NCBI GenBank assembly: GCA_034007745.1
Contig: JAVEQI010000008.1
Coordinates: 1 to 64,000, forward strand
Length of the DNA: 64,000 bases
Source: Desulforapulum sp034007745
Lineage (GTDB): Bacteria > Desulfobacterota > Desulfobacteria > Desulfobacterales > Desulfobacteraceae
Direction of reading: 5' to 3'
Shown: positions 16,343 to 25,400 of the stretch, one piece after another
Layout: each line of letters opens with the position of its first letter
Numbering within the stretch: position 1 is the first letter of the stretch
Translations under genes and position numbers: made by a program
Notes under the pieces: model-generated
The model's database searches: none
The model's input: the letters and a program-made list of their open reading frames with translations, nothing else
Told to the model about the DNA's origin: nothing

Positions 16343-17539
16343 ATGTATAAACCCGTTGAAATTGCTAAAGGCATCTACAATGTGGGTTGCCGGGACTGGG
16401 ATATTCGGGATTTTCACGGATACTCCACCTACCAGGGAACCACCTACAATGCGTTTCTCATTGTGGATGAAAAAATTGTACTGGTGGACACGGTAAAAAA
16501 AGAGTTTACCCAGGAGCTTCTGGACAATATCAGCGCCATTGTCGACCCTGCAAAGATCGACATTGTGGTGAGCAACCATACGGAAATGGACCATACAGGC
16601 GCCCTTCCGGCTCTAATGGACAGAATAGGAATAGAAAAACCGGTATTTTGCTCAAAAATGGGCAAAAAAAACCTGAAGGATCACTTTACGGGTAATCTCA
16701 ACCTCAGAAGTATCACGGACGGGGAGGAGCTGTCCATCGGTCAAAGGACCCTGACCTTTATAGAGACAAAAATGCTACACTGGCCTGACTCCATGTTCAC
16801 CTATATCAAGGATGAGGGCATCCTCTTCTCAAGTGACGCCTTTGGCCAGCACTATGCCGGGGATGCCATGTTTGACGATGAGGCAGGTCCGGAGATCATG
16901 CCCCATGCAGCCAAATATTTTGCCAACATTCTTTTAAACTACGCCCCACGAGTGGAGCAGCTTTTAGCCGCTGTTAAAGATTCAGGAATGAAGATCAGTA
17001 TGATCTGTCCGGACCACGGGATTCTATGGCGAAAGGACCCGGTTGTTATAATTGACGCCTATGCCCGGTGGAGCAGGCAGGAGTGCAAACCAAAGGCATT
17101 GATCATTTTTGACACCATGTGGGACAGCACCGCAGCCATGGCAAGACAGGTTGCCAGGGGCATAGAATCCCAGGGTGTCGGGGTGCGAATCATGAACACT
17201 CGAAAGTGCCACAGAAGCGACATCATGACCGAAATGCTCGATTCCAAGGCCCTTGTGGTCGGTTCACCAACCCTGAACAACGGTATTTTCCCTGTTGTGG
17301 CTGATGTAATGACCTACATCAAGGGCCTCAAGCCCAAGAACCGAATGGCCGCAGCCTTTGGCTCCTATGGATGGAGCGGTGAAGCTGTCAAGATCCTCGA
17401 CCGGGAGTTTGAAGCCATGGGGCTTGAAATCGTCACCCCAGGGCTTGCCATCAAGTATGTTCCCGATGCCAGTGCCCTTGCCCGTTCATTTGAGTTGGGT
17501 GAGACCATCGGGCAGAAAATAAATGCGGCATTTGCCTAG
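16343..17539 (+). CDS. roo: Rubredoxin:oxygen oxidoreductase, flavodiiron protein
   Basis: A 398-residue cytoplasmic enzyme that reduces oxygen to water, or nitric oxide to nitrous oxide, with electrons from rubredoxin. The N-terminal metallo-beta-lactamase-like domain carries the diiron motif HTEMDH near residue 78, with further ligands downstream (including DAFGQHYAGD). The C-terminal flavodoxin domain begins near residue 250 with IFDTMWDSTAAMA and SPTLNNGIFPVVADV for FMN binding. Its length is typical. AAGGAGAC precedes the ATG. The adjoining rubredoxin is its likely donor. In this family some members favour oxygen and some nitric oxide; sequence alone does not decide. Confidence 0.94.
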   Translation: MYKPVEIAKGIYNVGCRDWDIRDFHGYSTYQGTTYNAFLIVDEKIVLVDTVKKEFTQELLDNISAIVDPAKIDIVVSNHTEMDHTGALPALMDRIGIEKPVFCSKMGKKNLKDHFTGNLNLRSITDGEELSIGQRTLTFIETKMLHWPDSMFTYIKDEGILFSSDAFGQHYAGDAMFDDEAGPEIMPHAAKYFANILLNYAPRVEQLLAAVKDSGMKISMICPDHGILWRKDPVVIIDAYARWSRQECKPKALIIFDTMWDSTAAMARQVARGIESQGVGVRIMNTRKCHRSDIMTEMLDSKALVVGSPTLNNGIFPVVADVMTYIKGLKPKNRMAAAFGSYGWSGEAVKILDREFEAMGLEIVTPGLAIKYVPDASALARSFELGETIGQKINAAFA

Positions 17540-17586
17540 GGAACCTATAAACTAAAAGTTGCAATCAAAACCAATTCGGAGGAGAT

Positions 17587-18060
17587 ATGGCTTATAATTT
17601 TAGTGCGGATGAAATCTTTGAGATGGCAAAACAGATCGAGAGAAACGGTGTGATCTTTTACCAAAAGGCGGCGGACAGCGTTGAAGGGGCAAAAGAAAAG
17701 AGTTTTCTGATGGGCCTTGCCGCCATGGAGGAAGCCCATGAACGCATCTTTGAAGAGATGCAGAAAGAGCTTGCCGACCAGGAAAAGGATAGCCAGGTCT
17801 TTGACCCCATGGAAGAATCGGTTCTCTACCTCAAGGCCCTTGCCGACACCAGAATTTTCTTTAAAAAGGAAACCCCGAAAAACAACATGAAGGAAATTCT
17901 CAAGTCCGCCATTGAGGCAGAAAAAGATTCCATCGTCTTTTATGTCGGCATGAAGGAGATGGTTAAAGGGGAACTTGGAAAAAAACGGGTTGATGACATC
18001 ATCAAAGAGGAGATGTCACATATACGCCTGTTGTCCGGGAAACTCCTGGAACTGAAATAG
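17587..18060 (+). CDS. Ferritin-like diiron-domain protein
   Basis: A 157-residue four-helix protein. The first half has two iron-ligand segments, EIFEMAKQIERNGVIFYQKAA and MEEAHERIFEEM, and the second half repeats the pattern with EAEKDSIVFYVGMKEM and KEEMSHIRLL. This is the rubrerythrin-type ferritin-like fold without a rubredoxin domain. Relatives reduce peroxide or store iron. It follows the flavodiiron gene by 47 bases with CGGAGGAGAT before the ATG, so it probably belongs to the same transcript, which then ends at a strong terminator. Confidence 0.85.
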   Translation: MAYNFSADEIFEMAKQIERNGVIFYQKAADSVEGAKEKSFLMGLAAMEEAHERIFEEMQKELADQEKDSQVFDPMEESVLYLKALADTRIFFKKETPKNNMKEILKSAIEAEKDSIVFYVGMKEMVKGELGKKRVDDIIKEEMSHIRLLSGKLLELK

Positions 18061-18090
18061 TAGATAGTAGGTAGTCGTGGAGTACAAATA

Positions 18091-18127
18091 AAAAAGGAGT
18101 CAGGTTTTATTACCTGACTCCTTTTTT
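18091..18127 (+). terminator. Intrinsic terminator after the rubredoxin-Roo-ferritin-like operon
   Basis: A stem of about 15 base pairs, with arms AAAAAGGAGTCAGGT and ACCTGACTCCTTTTT, encloses a six-base loop and ends in a T run. Because the left arm starts with an A run, it could stop transcription from either side. It lies 30 bases after the ferritin-like stop and 120 bases before the convergent desulfoferrodoxin stop. Confidence 0.88.
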
Positions 18128-18248
18128 GATTTTATGCTGCCCGCACAGTTAAGTTTGCGGACTTGATAATGGGTAGCAGTTAATATGGCAGTCTTGTTTT
18201 GACGAGGAGCAGGGACAATTCACGAATTGTTCCCCAACTACCTACTGC

Positions 18249-18623
18249 CTATGACCGCCAGAAACCGTGAAGGTTGCAGTACTCTTTAGCTGTCACATTT
18301 GTGGCGTCGGTGAGAAAGACAGCCTCTGGTTTGTCGCCAGGCTTCAGGAATTTTCTCAGGACCATGTCATCTGTGTTGAGCTCAATCCACTCGATATAAT
18401 GTTTCTCCTCCATGGGATGGGCAACACTGCCTACCTTAACAAGATAGCCGCCATCAATCTTCTCTACCTCAGGCACATGTTTTTCCTTGGATGCATCTAC
18501 AGTATTGGCCTTCAACAAGGTCATTTCCTCACCACAGCAGCTCATTGCAGGATCTTCTGCATGGATCATTTGAGCTATATTTCCACACTTATTGCACCGA
18601 TAAACACCAAGTTGTTCTGACAT
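18249..18623 (-). CDS. dfx: Desulfoferrodoxin (superoxide reductase)
   Basis: A 124-residue two-domain protein that reduces superoxide to peroxide without making oxygen. Centre I is a desulforedoxin-like Fe(Cys)4 with CNKC at residues 10-13 and a CC pair near 29-30. Centre II is the Fe(His)4Cys site with KHVP, HPMEEKHYIEW and the C-terminal CNLHGFW. All expected ligands are present. The peroxide product would be handled by rubrerythrin, which is encoded 120 bases upstream on the same strand. Aggregate length and motifs match Desulfovibrio proteins well. Confidence 0.95.
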   Translation of the reverse strand: MSEQLGVYRCNKCGNIAQMIHAEDPAMSCCGEEMTLLKANTVDASKEKHVPEVEKIDGGYLVKVGSVAHPMEEKHYIEWIELNTDDMVLRKFLKPGDKPEAVFLTDATNVTAKEYCNLHGFWRS

Positions 18624-18706
18624 GTTTTTCTCCTTATAGTTTAAGATTTATATCCTTCGGACTATCTCCAAGCAGACAATCTCCATTGGAGTATTTAAAA
18701 CTCGGA

Positions 18707-18741
18707 TGGTGCCATGGACAAAGACCTCGCCCATGGCACCA
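18707..18741 (-). terminator. Hairpin after the rubrerythrin gene, possible terminator
   Basis: Perfect 11-base arms TGGTGCCATGG and CCATGGCACCA enclose a 13-base loop, five bases past the rubrerythrin stop. On the minus strand it is followed by a short GAGTTTT, which is weak for a terminator. It may stop part of the transcription or stabilise the rubrerythrin message ahead of the desulfoferrodoxin gene. Confidence 0.55.
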
Positions 18742-18745
18742 ACTG

Positions 18746-19324
18746 CTAGTAATTCTCGCCTAGAAGTTCAAAATGAGCCTTGGCATGGGCACAGGCGGGA
18801 CAAACCTCACAGGGCTCTGTACCCTCGTGGAGGTAGCCGCAGTTCCTGCACCGCCAGGTGGTTTTTGCCTCACGTTTGAACACCCGGTTGTTTTCGATAT
18901 TTGCCTTGAGATCCAGATATCGTTTCTCATGCTGTTTCTCTGCAACTGCAATGGCCTCAAAAACCTTGGCAATCTCTTCAAACCCTTCGGCCCTGGCTGT
19001 TACTGCGAACTCGGGATACATGGTTACATGCTCATAGTTCTCGCCTGCGGCAGCGGCTTCAAGGTTGTCCCTGGTAGAGCCGATGACACCGGCGGGAAAG
19101 GCTGCTGTGATCTCAAGCTCCTCACCGCTGTTAAGGAACTTGAAGAGGCGTTTGGCATGCTCTTTTTCCTGGTTTGCAGTCTCCTCAAAGATGGCCTGAA
19201 TCTGTACGAATCCTTCCTTTTTTGCCTTGCTTGCAAAGTAGGTGTACCGGTTTCGTGCCTGGGATTCACCGGCAAAAGCCTTAAGTAGATTCTTTTCAGT
19301 TTCTGTTCCCTTTAGATTGCCCAT
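18746..19324 (-). CDS. rbr: Rubrerythrin
   Basis: A 192-residue peroxide reductase. The ferritin-like diiron domain (about residues 1-145) shows the ligand segments AFAGESQARNRY, EETANQEKEHAKR and EAIAVAEKQHEKRY. The C-terminal rubredoxin domain has WRCRNCGYLHEG and CPAC. Classical rubrerythrin reduces hydrogen peroxide with electrons from rubredoxin. It is on the same strand as desulfoferrodoxin, whose peroxide it would remove. AAGGAG lies near the start. There is no odd residue in the metal sites. Confidence 0.95.
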   Translation of the reverse strand: MGNLKGTETEKNLLKAFAGESQARNRYTYFASKAKKEGFVQIQAIFEETANQEKEHAKRLFKFLNSGEELEITAAFPAGVIGSTRDNLEAAAAGENYEHVTMYPEFAVTARAEGFEEIAKVFEAIAVAEKQHEKRYLDLKANIENNRVFKREAKTTWRCRNCGYLHEGTEPCEVCPACAHAKAHFELLGENY

Positions 19325-19546
19325 GGATGTCTGTTCTCCTTATTTTTATTTGTTTTTATTGTAAATGTTCCAGCCTATTACCGAAATGCCCTAGCAACTG
19401 TTCCAGGATTGAAACGGCCAGGGTTATAGAGAATTCGCTGTTTATCCTATACTATATACCACATCATGGTCATTTGGTCTATGATATTTATTCTTTTAGT
19501 TATGCAAGCAGTATACCAGATTTGTTTGATAATTTTATATGCCCAC

Positions 19547-19610
19547 CATGTCCTTACGGACACAACGAAGCATTAAACACGATAGCTGTTAGCTGTTAGC
19601 TAAAAGCTGT
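19547..19610. repeat. GTCC-TTAC-GGAC hairpin plus AGCTGTTAGCT array
   Basis: CATGTCCTTACGGACACAAC is followed by GATAGCTGTTAGCTGTTAGC and TAAAAGCTG. The same pair of modules recurs at 21268-21364, 36751-36900 and 41071-41180, and the array alone at 25990-26092 and 59979-60007. Confidence 0.75.
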
Positions 19611-19702
19611 TTCTAATAAAAAACCCGCCACGGCCGGAGCGAGACACCTTAACTGTATCATGATACAGGTCTGTTTCATACACCCAGACAGAAGATGAAA
19701 CA

Positions 19703-19824
19703 CAGCAATTCTAATTATAGATATCAGAGTTAGAAGGGCGACAGTCGGTATCCCCCGACTTTTTTGGTTCAGCAAGGGGATACCGACTGTCGCCTCTGAT
19801 GTAAAACCAAAATTAAAACTGCTG
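19703..19824. mobile_element. MITE-like element, family A, copy 1 (complete)
   Basis: This 122-base copy is the best reference for the family. The ends are CAGCAATTCTAATT and its imperfect inverse AATTAAAACTGCTG. Inside, GCGACAGTCGGTATCCCC and GGGGATACCGACTGTCGC form a perfect 18-base stem around a loop of CGACTTTTTTGGTTCAGCAA. It carries no gene. A non-autonomous element moved by a transposase encoded elsewhere is the likely explanation. Confidence 0.75.
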
Positions 19825-19833
19825 TATGAAACA

Positions 19834-19862
19834 TTGACAGGATAATTTCCCCACGATATTGT
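19834..19862 (+). promoter_or_regulatory. Sigma-70-like promoter for the RND efflux operon
   Basis: TTGACA at 19834-19839 and TATTGT at 19857-19862 are separated by 17 bases, 31 bases ahead of the outer-membrane factor ATG. The minus-35 hexamer lies only ten bases from the end of a MITE-like element. The call rests on pattern alone. Confidence 0.4.
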
Positions 19863-19892
19863 GCGTCAATTATCCATGGAGGTTATTAAACA

Positions 19893-21263
19893 ATGCGGAT
19901 CCATACCCCTTTTATCCTGACGATGCTTGTAACGATGACATTCGTTTGCCAGGCCGTTGCAGCACCGGTGTCGCTGCCCTTTGACCGCCCCCTTAAAGTA
20001 GAAGAGGCGATAGAGATGGCCCTTGCAAACAACCATGATATAGCCATGGCAGCAACTGAACTAGAAAAGGCAAGGGCTGCCCTTAAGAAGAGCGAGGCTG
20101 CCTTCATGCCAACGTTTACCCTGTTCAGCGAATACACGGCAGGAGATGCACCTTCTGCCTATCTCTTTAAAAAGATTGATCAGAGGGACCTGCCGGACAA
20201 CCTGGACTTCAATGATCCCGGAAGCTTCACCAACCTTGAAACAGGGGTCATGGCAAGGCTCAATCTCTACAGGGGCGGTCAGGATCAGCTCTTCAAACAA
20301 ATGGCCGCGTTTGACCTGACCTCGGCCGAGTCCACTGTGGATGGGGTTCAAAACGAAATCGTATCCATGGTGATCATCTCTTTTTTTTCGACATTAAAGG
20401 CCGGAGAGTATGTCGTCATTGCCGAAGATTCTCTGGCGACCGTTGAGGAACAGCTTAGAATCATGAGAATCAGGCATAAAGGCGGCAGCGTTCTTCGATC
20501 GGACATTCTCTCCCTTGAGGTAAGGGCGGCCGAGGCAAGGCAGGAGCTTGTAAAGAGCAGAAACCGCCATTCAAGCGCAATCAACGCCCTCACCACCCTT
20601 GTTGCCCATGAACCCGTGGAAAACCTTGAGCTTGACGGTAATTGTGAATGCCCGGTTGTGCTGCCCTCGACCTATGACAAGGCCATGGAGATCGCCCTTA
20701 AGGCGAGACCTGAAATGTTCAATGCGGCAGCCCTGGTGAAAAAAGCCCGCCTTGGCCAGCAAACAGCCATTGCCACCTATCTTCCGTCCCTGGATCTTGC
20801 GGCCCGCTATTACATGGACAGCGACAACCTCTCCTACTCAACCAGCAAAGAGAACTACACGGCAGGACTGACCTTTAAATGGGACATCTTCACCGGCGGC
20901 ACCTCGGGCCAGGAGGTTATCCAGGCAAAGCAGGAGCTCCACCGGGCCATAAGTTTTGAACAGAAAATGAGGCTCATGGTTTTAAACGAGCTTAAAAACG
21001 CCTTTCTCAACCTTGAGGATGCCGTAGAACGCATCCGGGTCACCCGAACCAGTGTTGAAATGGCCAAAGAGACCCTGAGCCTGATCAAAATCAGGTATGA
21101 GGGAGGGTCAGACTCTGTGACCCGTTACCTTGATAGCGAACTTGCCTGGAACAGGGCAAGAATCAGCATGGCCGCAGCCTTTTACGACAAAAAAATCGCC
21201 CAGAGCGAGATTGCACGGGCAATGGGAATCCTCAGAACACTCTGGAATAAGGAGTCTCTATAA
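19893..21263 (+). CDS. TolC-family outer-membrane factor of an RND pump
   Basis: A 456-residue outer-membrane channel with a signal peptide ending near AVAA (about residue 23). Two OEP repeats are recognisable. The first starts with LKVEEAIEMALANNHDIAMA and continues to LTTLVAHEP; the second begins near YDKAMEIALKARPEMFNAA. It is the first gene of a tripartite RND system, with adaptor and pump following on the same strand. The GC-rich coding sequence is like its neighbours. The separate TolC-like gene at 4248-6029 serves the ABC exporter, so this organism has system-specific channels. Confidence 0.88.
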   Translation: MRIHTPFILTMLVTMTFVCQAVAAPVSLPFDRPLKVEEAIEMALANNHDIAMAATELEKARAALKKSEAAFMPTFTLFSEYTAGDAPSAYLFKKIDQRDLPDNLDFNDPGSFTNLETGVMARLNLYRGGQDQLFKQMAAFDLTSAESTVDGVQNEIVSMVIISFFSTLKAGEYVVIAEDSLATVEEQLRIMRIRHKGGSVLRSDILSLEVRAAEARQELVKSRNRHSSAINALTTLVAHEPVENLELDGNCECPVVLPSTYDKAMEIALKARPEMFNAAALVKKARLGQQTAIATYLPSLDLAARYYMDSDNLSYSTSKENYTAGLTFKWDIFTGGTSGQEVIQAKQELHRAISFEQKMRLMVLNELKNAFLNLEDAVERIRVTRTSVEMAKETLSLIKIRYEGGSDSVTRYLDSELAWNRARISMAAAFYDKKIAQSEIARAMGILRTLWNKESL

Positions 21264-21267
21264 CCCA

Positions 21268-21364
21268 CATGTCCTTACGGACACAACGAACGAGGAAAAC
21301 GATATATGTTAGCTGTCAGGTGTTAGCTGTTAGCCGGTAATAGATAGCTAATAGCTAATCGCTA
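21268..21364. repeat. GTCC/GGAC hairpin and AGCTGTTAGCT array
   Basis: CATGTCCTTACGGACACAAC is followed by several TTAGCTGT, TAGCTAATAGCTAATC units. The array ends against the ribosome binding site AAGGAGGAGG of the adaptor gene, so it lies inside the message of the efflux operon. Confidence 0.7.
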
Positions 21365-21380
21365 AGGAGGAGGAAAATTC

Positions 21381-22472
21381 ATGGGCCGTTTAAAACAGCT
21401 TTTCATAACCATTACCATATGTCTATTTACCCTACCGGTGGCAATTGCCGGAACAGATCCAAAAACCATACAGGCAGAGACAAAAATCATTGTAGATACC
21501 TGGCCTGCTGTTGGTACTGTAAGACCCAGGAGTCAAATCCAGATTGACGCACAGATCCAGGCCCAGGTAAAGACCGTTCATGTAAAGGCGGGGGACAGGG
21601 TCGCTCCCGGAGATCTCCTGATGACCCTTGACAGCCGCACGCCCCTGTCAAACCTTGACCAGGCACGCCAGGGACTTACGGCGGCAAACGCCGCACGACA
21701 AAAGGCCATTCAGGGTGTGAGGGCTGCAAAGGCGGCGCTGAACGAGGCTGAACTCAACTACAGGCGGATAAAAACCTATGTTGAATCAAATGCAGCCACC
21801 CCCAGGGAGCTTGAGACATCCGAATCCCGTTTCATCCAGGCAAAGGCCGGTTTTTCCATGGCCAGGGAGGCCTTGAGCCAGGCAGATTCAACCATTGACC
21901 AGGCAGAAGAAACGGTCAAACAGGCTCAAGTAGGCCTGGAATTCACCACACTCAGATCCCCTGTCAAGGGCGAGGTGATCCGACAGCTTGTGCAACCAGG
22001 CGATCTTGCCCTTCCCGGCAAACCCATGATCCTTTTAAGGACAGAAACCGGCTTTAGAATCGAGGCCCATGTCCGGGAGGGACTGGTGGGAAAGGTGTCT
22101 CCCGGTGCCCGGCTCGTCGCTGAAATCCCCACCCTGAACCTCCTGTGCTATGCAGTCGTTGAGGAAATCGTTCCCTATGCAGACCCTGAGACCCGCACCT
22201 TTCTGGTCAAGGCGGCCATAGATCAGGCCAAAATCCAGGGCCTCTATCCGGGCATGTATGCAAAACTTTTGATTCCTGAATCTGAACAGACGATCGTTGT
22301 CATTCCAGCCTCTTCGGTGATACGCACGGGCCAACTCGATCTGGTAAGGGTCAAGACAGACCAAGGATGGGAACGCCGCTACATCACCACGGGCAAGGTC
22401 CACGGGACGAACATCGAGGTGCTCTCCGGAATTTCACCCGGTGAAACAGTGGAGATACAAGAGGAGAGATGA
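21381..22472 (+). CDS. RND efflux periplasmic adaptor (membrane-fusion protein)
   Basis: A 363-residue adaptor with an N-terminal signal (LFITITICLFTLPVAIAG). The lipoyl half begins near QIDAQIQAQVKTVHVKAGDRV, a helical hairpin rich in Ala, Gln and Glu runs from about 85 to 175, and the second lipoyl half is TLRSPVKGEVIRQLVQPGDL. It joins the inner-membrane RND pump to the TolC-like channel. AAGGAGGAGG precedes the ATG. The stop overlaps the pump start by 4 bases, so translation is coupled. Confidence 0.9.
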   Translation: MGRLKQLFITITICLFTLPVAIAGTDPKTIQAETKIIVDTWPAVGTVRPRSQIQIDAQIQAQVKTVHVKAGDRVAPGDLLMTLDSRTPLSNLDQARQGLTAANAARQKAIQGVRAAKAALNEAELNYRRIKTYVESNAATPRELETSESRFIQAKAGFSMAREALSQADSTIDQAEETVKQAQVGLEFTTLRSPVKGEVIRQLVQPGDLALPGKPMILLRTETGFRIEAHVREGLVGKVSPGARLVAEIPTLNLLCYAVVEEIVPYADPETRTFLVKAAIDQAKIQGLYPGMYAKLLIPESEQTIVVIPASSVIRTGQLDLVRVKTDQGWERRYITTGKVHGTNIEVLSGISPGETVEIQEER

Positions 22473-25400
22473 TCATGGATGAAAAGGCAAAAAGCACCGG
22501 CTTTATTTCCACCATTGTAGAACGTTTTCTGGATGCGAGGATCGCCGTTATCCTCATCGTAATCGCCCTTTGCCTTGGAGCCGCAGCCCTTATGGTCACC
22601 CCCAAGGAAGAAGAGCCCCAGATCATCGTTCCCATTGCCGACATCATCGTCAACGCTCCGGGAGCCACTGTAAAGGAGGTCGAACAGCTGGTATCAACCC
22701 CCCTTGAACGGCTTTTGTGGCAGATAGACGGGGTGGAGTATGTCTATTCCATATCCCAAAAAGAGATGGCCGTTGTAACTGTTCGCTTCCATGTGGGCGA
22801 GGACCGGGAGGAATCCCTGATCAAACTCTACAACCGAATCTCCATGCACATCGACCAGGCATCTTCGATTGTCCAGGGATGGGTGGTAAAACCCGTTGAA
22901 ATCGATGATGTGTCCATTGTCAACATAACCCTTTATTCGCCGACAAGGAGCGACCACGAGCTAAGGAGAATCGGTCAGGAAGTCCTGGCAAGGCTCAGCC
23001 GCATTGAGAATATCTCGAAAACCACCATCCACGGCGGCAGGGACAGGGAGATCCAGGTGGAACTTGTGCCGGAAAAAATGAGCGGCTTCAACATCTCCTT
23101 CACCGAGGTGGAGCAGGCCCTTCAGGGGGCCGACGTATCTGTCCTTGCAGGTAATTTTGACAGAAACAATATAAACTTCATGGTTTCAACAAGCTCGTTT
23201 CTCACCTCCATGGATGAGGTCAGCGCCCTTGTGGTGGGAGTAAACGAGGACAGGCCCGTGTATCTGAGGGAAATCGCCAGGATCGCAGATCAGCCTGCCA
23301 GGGCCAACGCCTACACCCATATAAGTTTTCCCCACAACCAAGACCTGATAAAAACCCCTGAACCTGCACCTGAACCCCCTGGAGGGACCGCAGATAAGAG
23401 AAGCCTGAAAGCCATTGATCCCCTCGACGAAAATCAACGGTTTCCTGCCGTCACCCTTGCCGTATCAAAGAAAAGGGGGAGCAACGCCGTTGCCGTTGCC
23501 CAGGAGATCGTCCAGGAATTTCAAAACCTTGAACAATCCATCATCCCCCATGACGTCATGACCCAGATCACCAGAAACTACGGGGAAACGGCCCAGGAAA
23601 AGGTGGGAGGACTGATCAGTTCCCTCGGGTTTGCCATCCTGTCGGTTGTGATCCTGCTTGCCTTTACCCTGGGCTGGAGGGAGGCCCTGATCGTTGCCAT
23701 TGCAGTACCCATCAGCTTTTCCCTGGCCCTTTTTGTAAACTATCTTTTCGGCTATACCATAAACCGGGTCACCCTGTTTGCCCTTATCCTCTCCCTGGGG
23801 CTCGTGGTGGACGACCCCATCACCAATGTGGAAAACATCCAGCGCCACATAAAACAGGGGGTTCTCGATCCCTTCAGGACAACCCTTGCCGCCGTTGACG
23901 AAGTGCTGCCCCCGGTCATCATGTCCACCCTTGCCATCATCGTCTGCTTTGTGCCGTTGTTTTTTATCACGGGCATGATGGGACCCTACATGGCCCCCAT
24001 GGCGGTGAACGTACCCCTGACCGTTAGCTTTTCGACCTTCTGCGCCCTGGCCATTGTTCCCTGGCTAACCCTTACCCTTTTAAAGAACGACAAGGATACT
24101 GCGTCGTCCATAAAAAAAAAGAAAGCTGGATCCGACGGGCCCGGCCGAACCTTTCGCTGGTATCGGAGAATAATCCTGCCCTTTCTCGAATCAAGGCTCA
24201 AAAGGAACCTTCTGTTCAGCCTGGTGGCGGTTCTTCTCGTTGCATCCTGCCTGCTTGCCGTGTTCAGGCTGGTCCCCTTGAAGCTGCTCCCCTTTGACAA
24301 CAAAAACGAGTTCCAGATTATAGTGGACATGGCCGAAGGCACACCGCTTGAGCAAACCGACGCCGTGGTCCAGAAATTTGAGCGCTATCTTAAAACTGTA
24401 CCCGAGGTAACCATGGTTCTCTCGTTTACCGGCACATCCTCACCCATGGACTTTAACGGAATGGTCCGCCATTATTACATGAGGGATCAGGGGAACCTTG
24501 CTGACCTGAGGGTTCTTTTAAAACCCAAAGACCAGCGTAAATTCCAGAGCCATGCCATTGTACTAAGGCTGCGGACAGACCTTGAACAGATAGCCAAAAA
24601 CAACAACGCCAGAATCAAACTTGTCGAGGTCCCCCCTGGGCCGCCGGTGCTTGCAACCCTTGTGGGTGAAATTTATGGCGAGCCGAGCCTTGACCATGGG
24701 GACCTCGTTGCTGCGGCAGATCATTTGACCTCCATCATGGAACAGGAAGAGTTTGTGGTGGACATCGACACCATGCAGGCTGCGCCCCACGACCAGATCG
24801 ACCTTATAATTGACAAAGAAAAGGCAGCTCTCCACGGCATATCCACAAGAACCATAACAACCACCCTAAAAGGTGCAATGACGGGCCTTACCCCGGCGAT
24901 GGTACACCTTTCAAGGGAAAGACAGCCGCTGAAGATAAGGGTTACCCTGCCAAGGGAACTCCGCTCGTCCCCAGGCGACCTCATGACCCTGCCCATGCGT
25001 ACAAGTTCCGGAGCCACGCTCTCCCTTGGAGAACTTGTAACCATTGAAAAAAAACCAAGCAGCCAGCCCATCTTTCACAAAAACCTGGAAAGGGTTGTAT
25101 ATGTCCTTGGTGATACTGCTGGAAGGGCCCCTGCCGAGGCTGTCCTTGACATGCAGTCCCGCCTGGAAAAAGATCCCATGCCCCCCGGCACATGGGTGGT
25201 CTGGTCCGGAGAGGGTGAGTGGAAAATCACCCTCAGGGTATTCAGGGACATGGGTATTGCATTTGCCGCAGCCCTTGTGGCCATCTACATCCTGCTTGTA
25301 ATCCAGTCGGGTTCACTGTCCATGCCGGTTCTGATCATGATGGCCATCCCTCTTACCTTACTGGGCATCCTGCCGGGTTTTTTATTGTTGAACCTGATCG

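Larger units (their letters stand above)
19325..19892. other. 568-base gap between divergent genes: repeats and a promoter
   Basis: The first 220 bases, next to rubrerythrin, are AT-rich and hold nothing that I can name beyond a likely promoter for that gene. A GTCC/GGAC hairpin and an AGCTGTTAGCT array occupy 19547-19610. A fragment of the GGCCGGAGCGAGA module lies at 19623-19643. A full MITE-like element is at 19703-19824, and a sigma-70-like promoter at 19834-19862 leads into the efflux operon. No supported open frame lies here. Confidence 0.6.
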
